Source: Strigops habroptila (Eukaryota > Chordata > Aves > Psittaciformes > Psittacidae). Taken from it: DNA of 64,000 nucleotides. The first letter of the stretch is position 1, and each line of letters begins with the position of its first letter. Positions 27,001-36,999 of this stretch are shown here, one piece after another. The translations under genes and the position numbers were made by a program. The notes under the pieces are model-generated. The model made no database searches, was not told the DNA's origin, and was given only the letters and a program-made list of their open reading frames with translations. The stretch lies in contig NC_044282.2 in the NCBI RefSeq assembly GCF_004027225.2, forward strand, positions 72,217,787 to 72,281,786. The letters run 5' to 3'.

Positions 27001-30000
27001 TTTACTACGTCGCAAACTGGGAATCACAAACAGCTTGTCAATTCTCAATTCCCCTGTCTGGCAAATATCACTTGACATTTGTTGCAGTTTACTCTGCTTT
27101 TACTATATTACATGAGACTTGGTAAACTGACAGGAAATGCCATTCAAATACAACTGGATTTTAGACATTCTTAATATCCTTCCGAATAGCACTGAGAAAC
27201 ACATCTCATTCCAGACTGAATTTTCCTTACCGCATTCTCTTCCTTGCACGCTTGCTCTACAGAGCTGAGCACAATCTGTATTTCTACTCCAAAAAATTCC
27301 ATCCCAAACAACTAGCAACAACAGTGAGAGCTACTAACATGTTCCTAGATGTGTCACAACCATTATCTTCTAAATTACATGATACTCAGCCAGTGCCAAC
27401 TTTCTCCACCAGTTTCCAGAAAGTCCAAGCGTAAGTCCCACGGAAGATGTGAACTTCCCTAATCACGGTGAAGTACTAGTTCCAATGTTGTTGTTACCTA
27501 TTCTATTACTCATCATTTTCACATGTAGGAGAGAGTCACGCTCAAAAGTAAGTGTTACTGAAGAAGAATAAAAAAGGCAAACAAGTGGGAGAAAAGAAAA
27601 GGAGACAGACATTGGGAGAATGAACAAAGGAAAGGGTGAGAGGAAAAGAAAAGGACCAAAGAGGAGAGAATTGAAATGTAAGGAAATACTTCAAAGAGGA
27701 GCTGCCCTCTCTTCGAGATCAATTAATAAACTTCAGCAAAACCAGCATTCTAATAGCTCTTTTAATCACTAGTAAGTTTTGAAACATAAGATTAGCAAAT
27801 CACTTGCACAGTTAATCAAACTCCCAAGTAACACCACTACTCACGACAGGACTCGCCGCTCTGGCCCGAACTCTGCTTCGTAGTAGCCATCTCTGCAGTC
27901 TTTCCCAACCAGGTCATGAGGATGTGGCTTGTAGGGTTCATTCTTCGTTACCAATGTAGTTCTTATTTTGACTTTTCCAAAATAGTTCAGAATCTACAAA
28001 AAAATTTAGATATTTTCTAGATTATAGACATCAGGACTAGTAAAGTCCCTACATATAGGGACATACTTCGTTATCATATCTCGCCTTACAATGAAAGACA
28101 CAAAATTCAACATAGGTGACCACATAAAAATGCTTTTTGAAGCACAGGGATTTGAGCAACCTGCTCTAGTGGAAGGCGTCCCTGCCCATGGCAGGGGGTT
28201 GGAACTGGATGAGCTTTAAGGTCCCTTCCACCCTAAACCGTTCTATGATTCTATGGCAGGTCTAGCTCCAAAGAACTTAGAAAACACTCCTAAAGCCTCA
28301 AGGATAAGGATATTACCTGTGGATGGAATACTAAGTAGTGAAAGAGGATCTTAACAGATAGAGCATGACATAACCTCCTATGAAGGTTGGATTTTTAATC
28401 CATTCTCAGATGGATATTCAATCCTCTATTCAAGAAGGGTGGCACTGAATTCTCAAGCTCCTACTAGAGCCTTCACAGCAGTCATCAACCTAATTCCATG
28501 CGTGCTTCTCAGGTGCATAAAAGTCTTTCCTCATGCTGACAGCTACCAGTGAAGTCACCAAGGGTAGTGTGGGTAAGTAAAAAAAAACAAGAAAAGAATA
28601 AAGAAAAACAGTTTGGCCTAAGTCGTTTGAAGCATAACAGAATGAAAACAAATACAAGACTTGCTCAGGCACATGTTTGTGCAGAGGCGAGCTCTCCTCC
28701 CCTACTTCCAGTGCCCTATAACTAAGTGTTCTTCTCCTCTTTGAGCCTTTTCTTTCCTCCTCCAACTATCCATCATATATCCTTTCCAGCCAACACCTTG
28801 AACCTTTGACTTGACCCGGGCTCTTCTAGATTCCATCATCTCTTAGCTTCTTCAGTCTCCAATTTGGCTCCTTTCTTGGCCTTCGTACAAGCCACCATTA
28901 CTCTTTACCCTTAAAATCAAACTTCCATCACTCCTTCACCTTCCTGTTGAGGAAGGTGAAATGATCTTACATCATTTCTCTCTCATTTCACACCCAGTCC
29001 CCTGAATCTGAAGCCTGATCTAGCCACTTCTGATTCCCCAGTTCCTCCCTGATGATGTTCATCATAACCACACCACGAAATCTGATCTCTTCCTGGCCTC
29101 TCTGTTCTCATCCTCATTGATGTTTCCATCTCTAGAGGGGACTCCCCTAGCAACTAATCAGCACTAAAGCCTCCTACGGCCTTCAGGGAGGCAGGAATTC
29201 ACCTAGAAATCACCTGCTATTGGTAACAATCAGCTCTGTCATCAACAGTCACCTCTGCCAGGATTGCATGGTCACCTACCCATGTCCCATCTTCCCTTTG
29301 GGTTCAGGCTGGCCTTCATGTGCAGCCCAGTCCAGGCTAAGAGGAACCAAGGGTTTATCCTGCCCGTCCAACTTGCGCCCTGACACAGCCTTAGGCTGAG
29401 AGTCTGTGAAAGCATTTACTCTTGCCAGCAGATTGTGTAGCTCCTTGTTCAAGTGGTAGAGTGCTGGAAAAAAGAGAGTCTGGCAAGATCTCCATTTCCT
29501 GCATTCCATAACCAAATCTGGCACTGTGGTAGTCAAGGGGAGGACGTTCGTGTTTGCTTCTTCACTTTGTAATTCTGGCTTCAGGCCTGGATCAGCTTCC
29601 ACAGTTGCTTTATGTAGTAGAAGCTCAACACGCAACTGCCAATACTATCTTTCTCAAACTCTCCCTCTTCTTAAATAACTTCTATGACTCAGCCTAAAAC
29701 ACCTCCTATTTTTCAGATTTCACATCCTCTGTATCTGGGGGTTTTTTGCTGTGATTCCAGAGACTCCATCTTTGGCTCTACTTTTTATTCTACTTGCAGG
29801 CACTGCAAATAGATACACAGCTTCTATTCCTGGGCACTGTAACATACTTCCAGATGGCAAGTACTCTTCACTTCCCATTTATATTTGGGCTATCTCTTCT
29901 AATCTCATCTCTGGAAGACTTTCTCCAAACTGAAAGAGATCAAGGAAACACTAACAACTAAAACTTCAAAGAGGAAACCAGGAATTCTTCTCCCTTACCC

Positions 30001-33000
30001 TACTTCTCTAGGGTCTCTGACAAATTCCTTTGCCCCACATACAAAAGCTACTGCCAGAGTGCTTCCATTCCACCTTTACTGCCTGTACCTTGGTGCCTGC
30101 TTTGATCATAGCTACTAGGGCTAGTCTGAATCCCTTCATTCTGGATTTCCCAACCTCTCCATAATGCAATCACCCAACTCGTCTTCATTGCCGGTGCTCT
30201 GACCACATAATTCTCCTTCTTAGCTCATTTAAAAACTCTCTATCCCCTTCTAACTTCACATCCTTCATGGTAGTTTCTTCTGCAGAGCCTGATCACAGAA
30301 TCACTGGCTGCAAGTCACTTCTTTCTTTGCTCAACCTGTACAAAGTGCCTCCTTTCATGTTGTGCCCAGCAGCTTTTCAAAGCCCTCTCAAATCTGGAAC
30401 GCAAACTCCTTCAAAGCTCTCCCAAAATTCATACCCAAGTCACATAACTAAGAAACCCAAACATGCACACAGAAAAAGCTAATAATGAATGGTTCCCAGA
30501 CAATGAGTAACTTCACCAAGTTACTTCACCAAGTGTTCCCTCTCTACCCACACTTTGTGAACTACCTCTACACATTGTCCTCTTCGTGTAAATTTGAAAC
30601 AAAATCTTTTAATGACTAGGAGAAAGGAACTCTTTTTCCACTCTCTTGCAGCTACATTTGCATGCCAAGGAAAGAGTAACAGAACATGAAATTAAAACTA
30701 TTTTATTCACTGCACTGAGACCAACACACAACTACAGCACAACGTTCATGTGAGCAATGGTACCTCATAGATAAAAGCGGTATTTACCTGTATGGAAGGG
30801 AATGTCTTATTGTTTTCAGTACTGTGTTCTCCTGGAATGCTGCCTGCTGATCTTCCCTCACATTTGTATCTGAAACGCATGCCCCTTTGCCTGGGTTGCT
30901 CAAATATTTCAATGTAGGGCTCAGGGCCACCTGAAAAACAAAACATTTTCAATGTTAGTACACACTAGAGCTTAAAAAGCAGCAAAAGATATAAGAATTA
31001 TTGACATTACCATCTTTCCCCTTGGTCTACCTTCTCAGACAGTTTACTCTTCTTTTTAGGCATATGCACATGTTGAAGGTGGAGGGGCAAGGGGAAAGAA
31101 TAGACTTAAATGAAGCCTCTAGGTACCAATACCATGTAAGTAATTATCAAAGGATGCGCACTCCTCAATCTCACCTAGAATTTAGCGTCTTTTAGCTATT
31201 AGAGAATGTGAAAGAAGATTGTGTACAACAGAAAAGCAATCTCTATTTTGAAGGAATAGTTGGTATTTTTAATTATAACACGCTTTTAGGACTGGCTGTC
31301 CTCTCAAAGCACAGGTACTCTCAAAGCCAAGTACTATGTTATCCTAAATGTCCTCTGAAAGTGAAGATGTTTCCTCAGAATTCATTGATTTAGTCCCTAT
31401 TATAGTGAAGCAGAAACTATGCAAATTATGCAAAAAAAACCCAACCCAAACCTATGGGTTGAATACCATCACTGTGAGCTCAGAAAATACCTCATTGCTG
31501 ATACTGAATTCTACATCTTTAGCTTCCAATCTCCCACAGGGCTAACTTTCTAGTTGCAGAATCTCCCCAGACAGTGAAACCTCAGTAAAAGCTATTGGGC
31601 AGTTGTCAAAAAGAGGTTTTCAGGAAACACGAGTGATAACCAAGAATAAGAAACAGCAGAACTCTTGAACAAGTGGGGTTAGAAAGACATTAACTTTGCC
31701 AGATGATGTTTTATTGCTAGACAGTAACAACCTATTTAATATATCTCGCTGAGAACATCAAACAGGATAGTCAATCAAACAGTGACAACACTGGAATGGC
31801 ATGTGAAAAACAAACAACAGAGGGTAAGTAAATATTGTAGATGTTGAATCATCATGGTGCTGCACGATCAGAAGAACGTAGCTTATGGAAATGTCTACTG
31901 AGCTCTTTGTCATCTTCATATAATAGCATCCTACTCAAGCCAGGTTGAACATCACAAACAAACATGACAGGCAACATCCTGTGGTAAAGCACTGAGAAAA
32001 AGTGCTTGGACTTCAACATAATAAGCAAAATAGTTATTAAATATATTGGAAGTGCTAAAAGGGTGAAAGATCCCCTAGTTCCTTTTGCCCAAGGTCTAGA
32101 TGGCTCTGAGTCCATAGCATATGAGCTCTGGCAAAGAGGTGGATTCCAATCTTAACTCCATGTATTATGGAGGTTTATGGAGTTAAGCTTCTCTTTTGCT
32201 GCACCTCCAATGATTTAGGTATATCTGCCAACACAAAGCCTGGGATTTGTTGATTGCAAAACATCTGCAGTGCTGCAGCAGTTCATACTTAAAGTAAGGA
32301 AGTATTATACCCTAAAAGATAAAGTAGTTCAGTAGAAAAGGGATGGAAAGAACTGCATCTCCAGGACAGCACCTGGGTCCAACCTGAATACACATTTCAA
32401 GTGTAACATACCTGCCTACGGCTGTGGGATGGCAGCATGTGAAAGCAGCTCTTATGCTGGAATTGTCTTAATACCACGTGCGTTTTCAAAACCTGAATGC
32501 CTTTTAAAAAGGCATAATGTACTTCAACTCCAGGCTGTATTTGGTGCCAAACATCTGAGAACTGCGGTTTAGAACTCGCTATACCTTTCCAGCAATTCAT
32601 CAAATTGCAGTATCTAACCTGACCACCTCCCATCAAGTAGGTTTTCATAACCTTCTAAATATAACATTCACATTAAATACACTTTAGCCATTACTCTAGA
32701 TTTACTTACAAGGATGGTCCCTTTTCTAGATGCTTCCCAGATAGTACCTAACCCTCCCTAATATAAGTATTGCATATTTCCTTTTTCTGGAAAATAAGCA
32801 AGTCCAGCTAAGGGGAGTGGGGAACAGGTACTGATGACAAAAAATAAGCCTGGAAATGATATAAAGCCAGTTTCAACAAGAGAGTAGAAGCCTGAGCTTC
32901 TCGCAAAACCAAGCTCACACACCCGTGTATGGCTACTTAACACTTAAATTTACTTCTGCTATTGTATTTATCAGCACAGCCCAGTGGCCCAAACAGAGGA

Positions 33001-36000
33001 GCTCTGCCAGCAGAGAGGAGGGACTGCTGCGTATCAGCTTCCCATTCCCAACAGGCAGCTGAGGAGAGAGAAGAATCTCTCCTTCCCATTCCTACGTAAC
33101 ACCGTACGTCACAAATACAGACACATACCCATATACTAAATTAAAAATCTATTTTGGAAGTTATAATGACAAAATTGCAGCAAAGTGCCTACTAATCATC
33201 TTACCTGGGAGATGCACACGCTTACATAGCTGCTAACCAGACGCACAGTCCACCCACATACACCACCTATTTGTCAAAATCAGCCTCGCTGTTCGAAACT
33301 ACTACAGCGCACAATCACCTCGAGTCTTTAACTCTCTCTGCTTGAAACAATAATTTCCTTTCACGCTCCACTAATACTTTTGAGGGCTTTTTTTTTCTCA
33401 GCTATTAAGTTAAAACTCTGGGCTCAGTGATCTTTACGGGGCTGTGGTTGAAACAAATGTCATTGAAGGCAAACCCACTGCTTAACAGCAGGTGTGTTTG
33501 TGGGAAAGTAAAGCTCAGTGAGGTGGTAGCCTCCAGAGATTAAACATTAAACTTTATTTTACCTTGGCTCCCTCTCACTCTGTTTAAGAATCACGTTATC
33601 ATCTCTATTGAGATTATCGGTGTCATCGTGTTTTGTGTGGAGAGGAAACACGTAAAAGTGTTTGTGTGAACTGAAGGTATTATCAGCACCCTGCAGCCAA
33701 GTGGAGGGCTGCTCGGTATTCCCTATTTCTGTAAACCAGCAACGTGCCTCTGAAGTGGCATGGCTTAACTATTTCACAATCTCCTCTCACACAAAGAGCT
33801 CTGTTAGTTCCCACACAATTGCTAAAGACCTGTCCTCTTCAGGTCTTGCTGTGTTTGTCAAACAAAGATGAGCTATGGCAAAGAACAAACTCTCTTTGCT
33901 AATTCTAGAAGAGAAATGCATGGCCACTTATATCAATCCACCTGCCCACAACTACTCAGGAAAGCATCTGAAATGGAAGAAAAGCAGAAATCTAGCTAAT
34001 CCTTCATCTAAGTGCTTAAGAGTTTAATTTGCATTTGTAATTAATTATAATTGCCTACACACACGCTAGCAACAGAAACACTGTGCTATGTATTACAACC
34101 TGCCTCTTGTTCTGTTTGTTATAGAATTGTTTATTCCCTCTCTCTGTGCCCTGAGTGCTAAATACAACACTACATAAAACACTACTACACTAAATAATTT
34201 AAGAGAATATAGGAGACCTATTGTTGCAATTACATACACAAGGAGAATGAGTAAAAGCAGTAACAGGTCCAAGAGTTCACCAGCTTATGCTCATTCAAGA
34301 GCCAAAGGCTGTTTTCTTCTCATCTGTTTTGAGCAATACAAAAAGGAACAAAAGGACAATCCCAGAAACTCCAAAGAACACTCCATCAGAGCTCTCCATG
34401 CTAAGAAACCTGGGCTGGTTTAATGTTTAACACGGCCTGGGCATTAGGGAAAAGGTGCCAAGCAAAGCGTCAGCGGGATCAAGGGTTGGGACGTTCAGTT
34501 TGGCTCCGTTGCTCAAAGGGAGCAGGCTCTGGAGTAACTACACAACTTGTAGTTTTCTCACACATCCAGGAGCACCCTGTGAACAGACTCCAGCAACACC
34601 AGTGTGTGTGAAAGCAAAGGAGCTGTGGGTCTTTGTGGAATATGTGAAAGTATCACCTGAAACCCTACGACACGAGACACAGATGGGGAAGCGCTCCCCT
34701 TCAGCTTTGCTGTCGCTGCTGATGGATCACTGGTGACCCTGCCTCCTCCACAGCAACAGCCCCGTCTGAAAAGCAAGAGCAGACAATCTACATGTTTACA
34801 ACCTTCTGCAGCACCTCGGGCAAAAAGAGACGACAGGGCAAGATTTGTTACAGCACATTCCAGCTCGACCTAAAGTAACCGAAAGCGTAAACACATATTT
34901 GTTTTAGAAAGCAGTGATCTACCCAGAATCTGCAGTTTCTGGAGTTCTAACCGAGACAAACTGCTCATGAACTTCCTCTTTACTAGCGCAACATTACAGA
35001 ACAGCAACCAAAAAAGAGGGGGGAAAAAAAAAAGCCAACTACAAAAGCTGGCTTGTACCAGGAAGTTATGAACTTCCCCTACTGAAAAATTCCTTATCTG
35101 GTTCCTAATTACACTGAAAATACATTAAGACATGAAGAAAAAGAAAATAAAGAAGTGTGATCTCCTGCTTCAGTTTTGCCACTATAAAATACAACATATT
35201 GTTTAAAAGATGCCTCCATACAAATCCACTGTCGTCTCTCCCTGTTAATACTTCACACACCTATACGTTTAGCAAAAGTGAAAGATCATACTTTGCTAAG
35301 CAGTAACAGAACACACACTGCTCAGTTCCGAGGCTGGAAAGCATCATTCCCTAGAGATACTACTCCAATTAACACTGCCAAGTCTTAAGTTTTGGGGCTT
35401 TTTTTAAACTCTAAGAAAGACACCAAGGAGACACCTTCTGAAAGGATGATAAATTCGGTTTAATTTAGCCTAAAGAAACTTAATTGTGCTTTTTGTTGTA
35501 ATTACTCAATGCATGATCCCTTATCTATGTTACTTTGCATTTATGTCATCTCTGTTTCTTATTCATTTGCATTCTCACAGGCAAGTTCTTATGTGAACGG
35601 GATCCTGCCGGGCATCACCATAGTCTGGACTACTGATGTCTCTAGCCCAGACACGAGACCCATAAGCTTATTTAACACCTAAACATTTTAACAGCACCAT
35701 TTTAAGACTTAAAGGATCCATTCCGAAACATAACAACCTTGTAAGATCTTGTCGCAACAACCCCGGCATGTTTCTTCATTAACTTTTTCCATCAGCCTAC
35801 TTAGCAAGCTTCACGGAGGTGGATTTAAAATCAAAAGCAGATGCTGGGGTGACGGGTAAGAGCACTGTCACCCTCTTTCGCACTGTTACTCACCTACCTC
35901 CGACTGCCTACGGGCTTAAGTCAATGGTGGAAGAGAAGCCAACCAGCCCTCACAGCATAGAAATAAGAACCAGCCGACACTCGGCCTTTCCCCTACACCA

Positions 36001-36222
36001 GCGATCGCTTCTTTAGCAACGCAGTTGCAATAACGAAAGGAAGGGCGGAGTGGCCCGGCTTTCCGCATCGCGACGGGCGCAGCCCCAGGGGCACCGAGAC
36101 GTGCGGGGCACGGGGAAAAGCGCGTCCGCCCCCCCGGGGGCTCTCACTAATACCCCCATTAACACCAGTATCCCCCCAGTACCACGTCCCCGCTGGGTCC
36201 CGTCCCGCCGCTCACCCGCCAT
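5254..36222 (-). CDS. REL: REL gene, c-Rel NF-kappaB subunit, ten coding exons
   Basis: Ten exons joined on the minus strand give 1782 coding bases, a 593-residue c-Rel plus stop. Every junction is GT-AG and every phase matches. The protein has an N-terminal Rel homology domain (about residues 6-297). It includes the DNA-contact loop around [18 protein letters not shown] (16-33, redox-sensitive Cys26), an RRPSD kinase-type site (263-267) and the nuclear localisation signal KAKRQR (289-294). A Ser/Pro/Asn-rich transactivation region is encoded mainly by the last exon. c-Rel binds kappa-B DNA as a homo- or heterodimer, is held in the cytoplasm by I-kappaB proteins, and drives immune-cell genes. 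Length is close to chicken c-Rel (about 598 residues as I recall). The Rel domain is nearly the same as chicken, while the C-terminal region has diverged. PUS10 is convergent downstream and PAPOLG lies upstream on the same strand, which confirms orthology. Confidence 0.97.
6042..7164 (-). other. REL: REL intron 9
   Basis: GT-AG intron of about 1.1 kb. Roughly half is a + strand CR1 fragment (6414-6916); the rest shows nothing recognisable. Confidence 0.9.
6414..6916 (+). mobile_element. CR1 LINE 3' fragment in REL intron 9
   Basis: In translation the left part reads as the C-terminal end of CR1 ORF2, with blocks such as [20 protein letters not shown] and [19 protein letters not shown]. It continues into the CR1 3' untranslated block and ends near TTGATTCTGTGATTCTGTGA. 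It lies on the strand opposite to REL. The reading frame is broken, so this is a relic. Confidence 0.92.
7165..7239 (-). CDS. REL: REL coding exon 9
   Basis: 75 bp encoding residues 307-332, including [14 protein letters not shown] and ending in KMIKK before the split Glu codon. It links the Rel homology domain to the transactivation region. The acceptor is TCGCAG and the donor is GTAGGT. Confidence 0.94.
7350..7418 (-). CDS. REL: REL coding exon 8 (nuclear localisation signal)
   Basis: 69 bp encoding residues 284-307, beginning [25 protein letters not shown] is the c-Rel nuclear localisation signal at the end of the Rel homology domain. The acceptor is CTGTAG and the donor is GTAAGG. Confidence 0.95.
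7419..7762 (-). other. REL: REL intron 7
   Basis: GT-AG intron of 344 bp with no recognisable repeat or other feature. Confidence 0.9.
7763..7975 (-). CDS. REL: REL coding exon 7 (dimerisation part of Rel domain)
   Basis: 213 bp encoding residues 213-283 plus the first base of 284. It contains [20 protein letters not shown] and the RRPSD site, followed by [12 protein letters not shown]. This is the dimerisation and I-kappaB contact half of the Rel homology domain and is almost unchanged from chicken. Confidence 0.97.
8260..8364 (-). CDS. REL: REL coding exon 6
   Basis: 105 bp encoding [20 protein letters not shown] followed by [14 protein letters not shown], residues 178-213. It starts the second immunoglobulin-like part of the Rel homology domain. 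The acceptor is TTCCAG and the donor is GTAATC. Confidence 0.97.
11298..11570 (+). mobile_element. CR1 LINE 3' fragment in REL intron 5
   Basis: This matches other copies in the window: GGGACAGGACAAGGGGAATG, the block GTGTTCAAGGCCAGGTTGG, and a 3' end at CCCTTCCAACCCAAACCAG. It is in + orientation and 5' truncated. Confidence 0.9.
11851..11925 (+). mobile_element. CR1 LINE 3' terminal fragment
   Basis: A short diverged piece of the CR1 3' end (GGTTGGACTTGATGATCTTA, then TTTTCCAACC and GTGATTCTAT). It is in + orientation, and its left edge is approximate. Confidence 0.75.
12533..12673 (-). CDS. REL: REL coding exon 5
   Basis: 141 bp encoding residues 131-178: [20 protein letters not shown], then [18 protein letters not shown] and SNPIYDN. 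It belongs to the N-terminal DNA-binding half of the Rel homology domain. The acceptor is CTCAG and the donor is GTAAGT. Confidence 0.97.
14217..14360 (+). mobile_element. CR1 LINE 3' fragment
   Basis: It carries the shared CR1 blocks CTGGCAGTGTTCAAGGCCAG, GCAACCTGCTCTAGTGGAAG and a 3' end AACCATTCTATGAT. It is in + orientation. Confidence 0.9.
16230..16271. repeat. 21-bp tandem duplication
   Basis: Two head-to-tail copies of a 21-bp unit beginning TGAAATAATTCTCTAATCCA, at 16230-16250 and 16251-16271, in REL intron 4. Confidence 0.9.
17141..17603 (-). mobile_element. CR1 LINE 3' fragment
   Basis: It starts at ATAGAATGGTTTGGGCTGGA and runs through the CR1 3' untranslated block into the end of ORF2 read on the minus strand. 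About 460 bp, 5' truncated. Confidence 0.92.
19085..19410 (+). mobile_element. CR1 LINE 3' fragment
   Basis: It starts in the end of ORF2 (TCTACAACTGCCTGACAGGA) and ends near GGTTGATTCCATGAT. It closely parallels the copies at 6414-6916 and 36670-36999, so it is the same CR1 subfamily. Confidence 0.92.
19762..19820 (-). mobile_element. CR1 LINE terminal 3' fragment
   Basis: A piece of about 60 bp with GGTTGGGTTGGAAGGGACCT followed by the CCAGTTCCAACCCC block. In orientation only the last bases of a minus-strand CR1 are present. Confidence 0.8.
21951..22020. repeat. 35-bp tandem duplication
   Basis: ATTTTATCATGTTCTTTACT starts at 21951 and again at 21986, with the following ~15 bases also repeated (one C/T difference). 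Two copies with a 35-bp period. Confidence 0.9.
23398..23489 (-). CDS. REL: REL coding exon 4
   Basis: 92 bp encoding residues 100-131, [20 protein letters not shown] followed by [10 protein letters not shown]. Part of the DNA-binding half of the Rel homology domain. The acceptor is CTTCAG and the donor is GTGAGT. Confidence 0.97.
24276..24341. repeat. 22-bp tandem repeat, three imperfect copies
   Basis: Three consecutive 22-bp units each begin AATGCACC and share ACTCCT near their ends, with a few substitutions between copies. Confidence 0.88.
24698..24761. repeat. 32-bp tandem duplication
   Basis: GGCTTGGTCACAGCA starts at 24698 and again at 24730. Both copies run on into TACTTTTTCTC with small differences. 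Confidence 0.85.
27845..27993 (-). CDS. REL: REL coding exon 3
   Basis: 149 bp encoding residues 51-100: [20 protein letters not shown], then [20 protein letters not shown] and ERRVL. Part of the DNA-binding half of the Rel homology domain. The acceptor is TTGTAG and the donor is GTGAGT. Confidence 0.97.
27994..30787 (-). other. REL: REL intron 2
   Basis: GT-AG intron of about 2.8 kb. It carries a + strand CR1 piece at 28143-28256. The part from about 28.8 to 30.5 kb is unusually pyrimidine-rich on the + strand and is of unknown origin. Confidence 0.85.
28143..28256 (+). mobile_element. CR1 LINE 3' fragment
   Basis: It contains GCAACCTGCTCTAGTGGAAG and ends CGTTCTATGATTCTATGG, the typical CR1 terminal octamer repeat. 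+ orientation, about 115 bp. Confidence 0.9.
30788..30930 (-). CDS. REL: REL coding exon 2 (start of Rel homology domain)
   Basis: 143 bp encoding residues 3-50, [19 protein letters not shown], then [20 protein letters not shown] and ending PSIQ. It contains the recognition loop that contacts kappa-B DNA. The acceptor is TTTCAG before GTGGCC, and the donor is GTAAAT after CAG. Confidence 0.97.
30931..36215 (-). other. REL: REL intron 1
   Basis: GT-AG intron of about 5.3 kb between the 7-bp coding part of exon 1 and exon 2. No CR1 or other recognisable repeat was found, which is unusual for a stretch this long in this window. It might hold regulatory sequence, but nothing specific can be named. 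Confidence 0.85.
36216..36222 (-). CDS. REL: REL coding exon 1 (start codon)
   Basis: The minus strand reads GTCAGCATGGCGG followed by the donor GTGAGC, giving Met-Ala and the first base of Gly. Joining to exon 2 gives [14 protein letters not shown], in line with other c-Rel N-termini. A G at -3 and a G at +4 make a good initiation context. The 5' UTR lies above 36222; the transcription start cannot be fixed from sequence alone. Confidence 0.93.
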
Positions 36223-36280
36223 GCTGACAGCTCCGGCGCACTGCCGCCGCGGGGCTCCGCGCCCCGGCCCCGCACACCTC

Positions 36281-36310
36281 GGTCGGTCGGTCGGTCGGTG
36301 GATCGGTCGG
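36281..36310 (-). repeat. Tetranucleotide repeat in REL 5' region
   Basis: GGTC repeats on the + strand, about seven units with a few changes, which reads as ACCG-type repeats on the REL strand. It lies roughly 60-90 bases before the REL ATG and is probably transcribed as 5' UTR. Confidence 0.85.
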
Positions 36311-36365
36311 ACGGGCGGACACACAGACAGAGCCGAACCCCTCCACGGGCTGCGCCCTTTTCAGG

Positions 36366-36375
36366 GGGAATTTCC
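36366..36375. promoter_or_regulatory. Consensus kappa-B site upstream of REL
   Basis: GGGAATTTCC on the + strand fits the kappa-B consensus GGGRNNYYCC exactly. It lies about 145 bases upstream of the REL ATG inside the CpG island. Direct binding is inferred. Confidence 0.6.
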
Positions 36376-36669
36376 CGTCGGGCGGGCGGACGTGCGCCGC
36401 GATGAACCGCCCCCCGCCCGCCTCCGCCGCGCCCCGCCCGGCAGCGGCGCTGGGGACGGAGCGGAACGGAGCGGGGCGGGGGGACGAGCCCCATCGCCCC
36501 TCCCGGCAGGAGGAGGGGAAGGGAATGCGGAGGGAGGGCACCGCCACCCCGCCGCGAAGCGGTTCGGACGCCGGCTCCTTCCCTGCGGTCGCGGTGGGCA
36601 GGGGGAAAAGTTGTGATTCCATTGACTCGTCCTGTAAGTTGAGAGCACAGCAGAGGTGATTGGAACATA

Positions 36670-36999
36670 AGAATCATGGAATCAGCTGGGTTGGAAAAGA
36701 CCTTTAAGATCATCAAGTTCAACCGTTCCCCAGCACTGCCAAGGCCACCACTAACCCATGGCACGGAGGGTCTTGTCTACAAGGTGTGTGAACACTTGCA
36801 GGGACGGTGACTCCAGCACTGCCCTGGGCAGCCTGTTCCAATGCCTGAGCACCCTCTGGGGAAGGAATTGCTCCTGCTATCCAGGCTAAACCTCCCCTGG
36901 TGCAGCTTGAGGGCTTTTCCTCTTGTCTTGTCACTTGTTACTTGGGAGAAGAGACTGACCCCACCTCACTACAACTTCCTTTCAGATAGTTGTAGAGAG
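36670..36999 (-). mobile_element. CR1 LINE 3' fragment upstream of REL promoter
   Basis: It starts at AGAATCATGGAATCAGCTGG and runs through CR1 3' sequence to about GATAGTTGTAGAGAG. Minus orientation, 5' truncated. It is directly followed by a second CR1 end. Confidence 0.92.

Larger units (their letters stand above)
23490..27844 (-). other. REL: REL intron 3
   Basis: GT-AG intron of about 4.4 kb. It holds two small tandem repeats (24276-24341 and 24698-24761) and no recognisable mobile element. The 171-codon + strand ORF at 25408-25923 has no domain I recognise and is taken as chance. Confidence 0.85.
36030..36620 (-). promoter_or_regulatory. REL: REL CpG-island promoter with kappa-B site and GC boxes
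   Basis: This stretch is densely CpG-rich, in contrast to its AT-rich surroundings, and brackets REL exon 1. GC boxes (GGGCGG or its complement) recur, for example at 36313-36318, 36380-36385 and 36384-36389. No TATA box was seen. A site fitting GGGRNNYYCC lies at 36366-36375. Together these indicate a TATA-less, Sp1-type promoter that NF-kappaB could feed back on, in line with the known autoregulation of c-rel genes. The long ORFs here on both strands come from GC richness and are not called as genes. Confidence 0.85.

Noticed and set aside
29276-29635. 119-codon minus-strand ORF in REL intron 2
   Set aside because: No domain recognised, and it lies in the skewed pyrimidine-rich block, where stop codons are depleted on one strand.
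36050-36764. Several long ORFs across the REL CpG island on both strands
   Set aside because: High GC removes stop codons, so these frames arise from composition; one mixes CR1-derived codons with promoter DNA.
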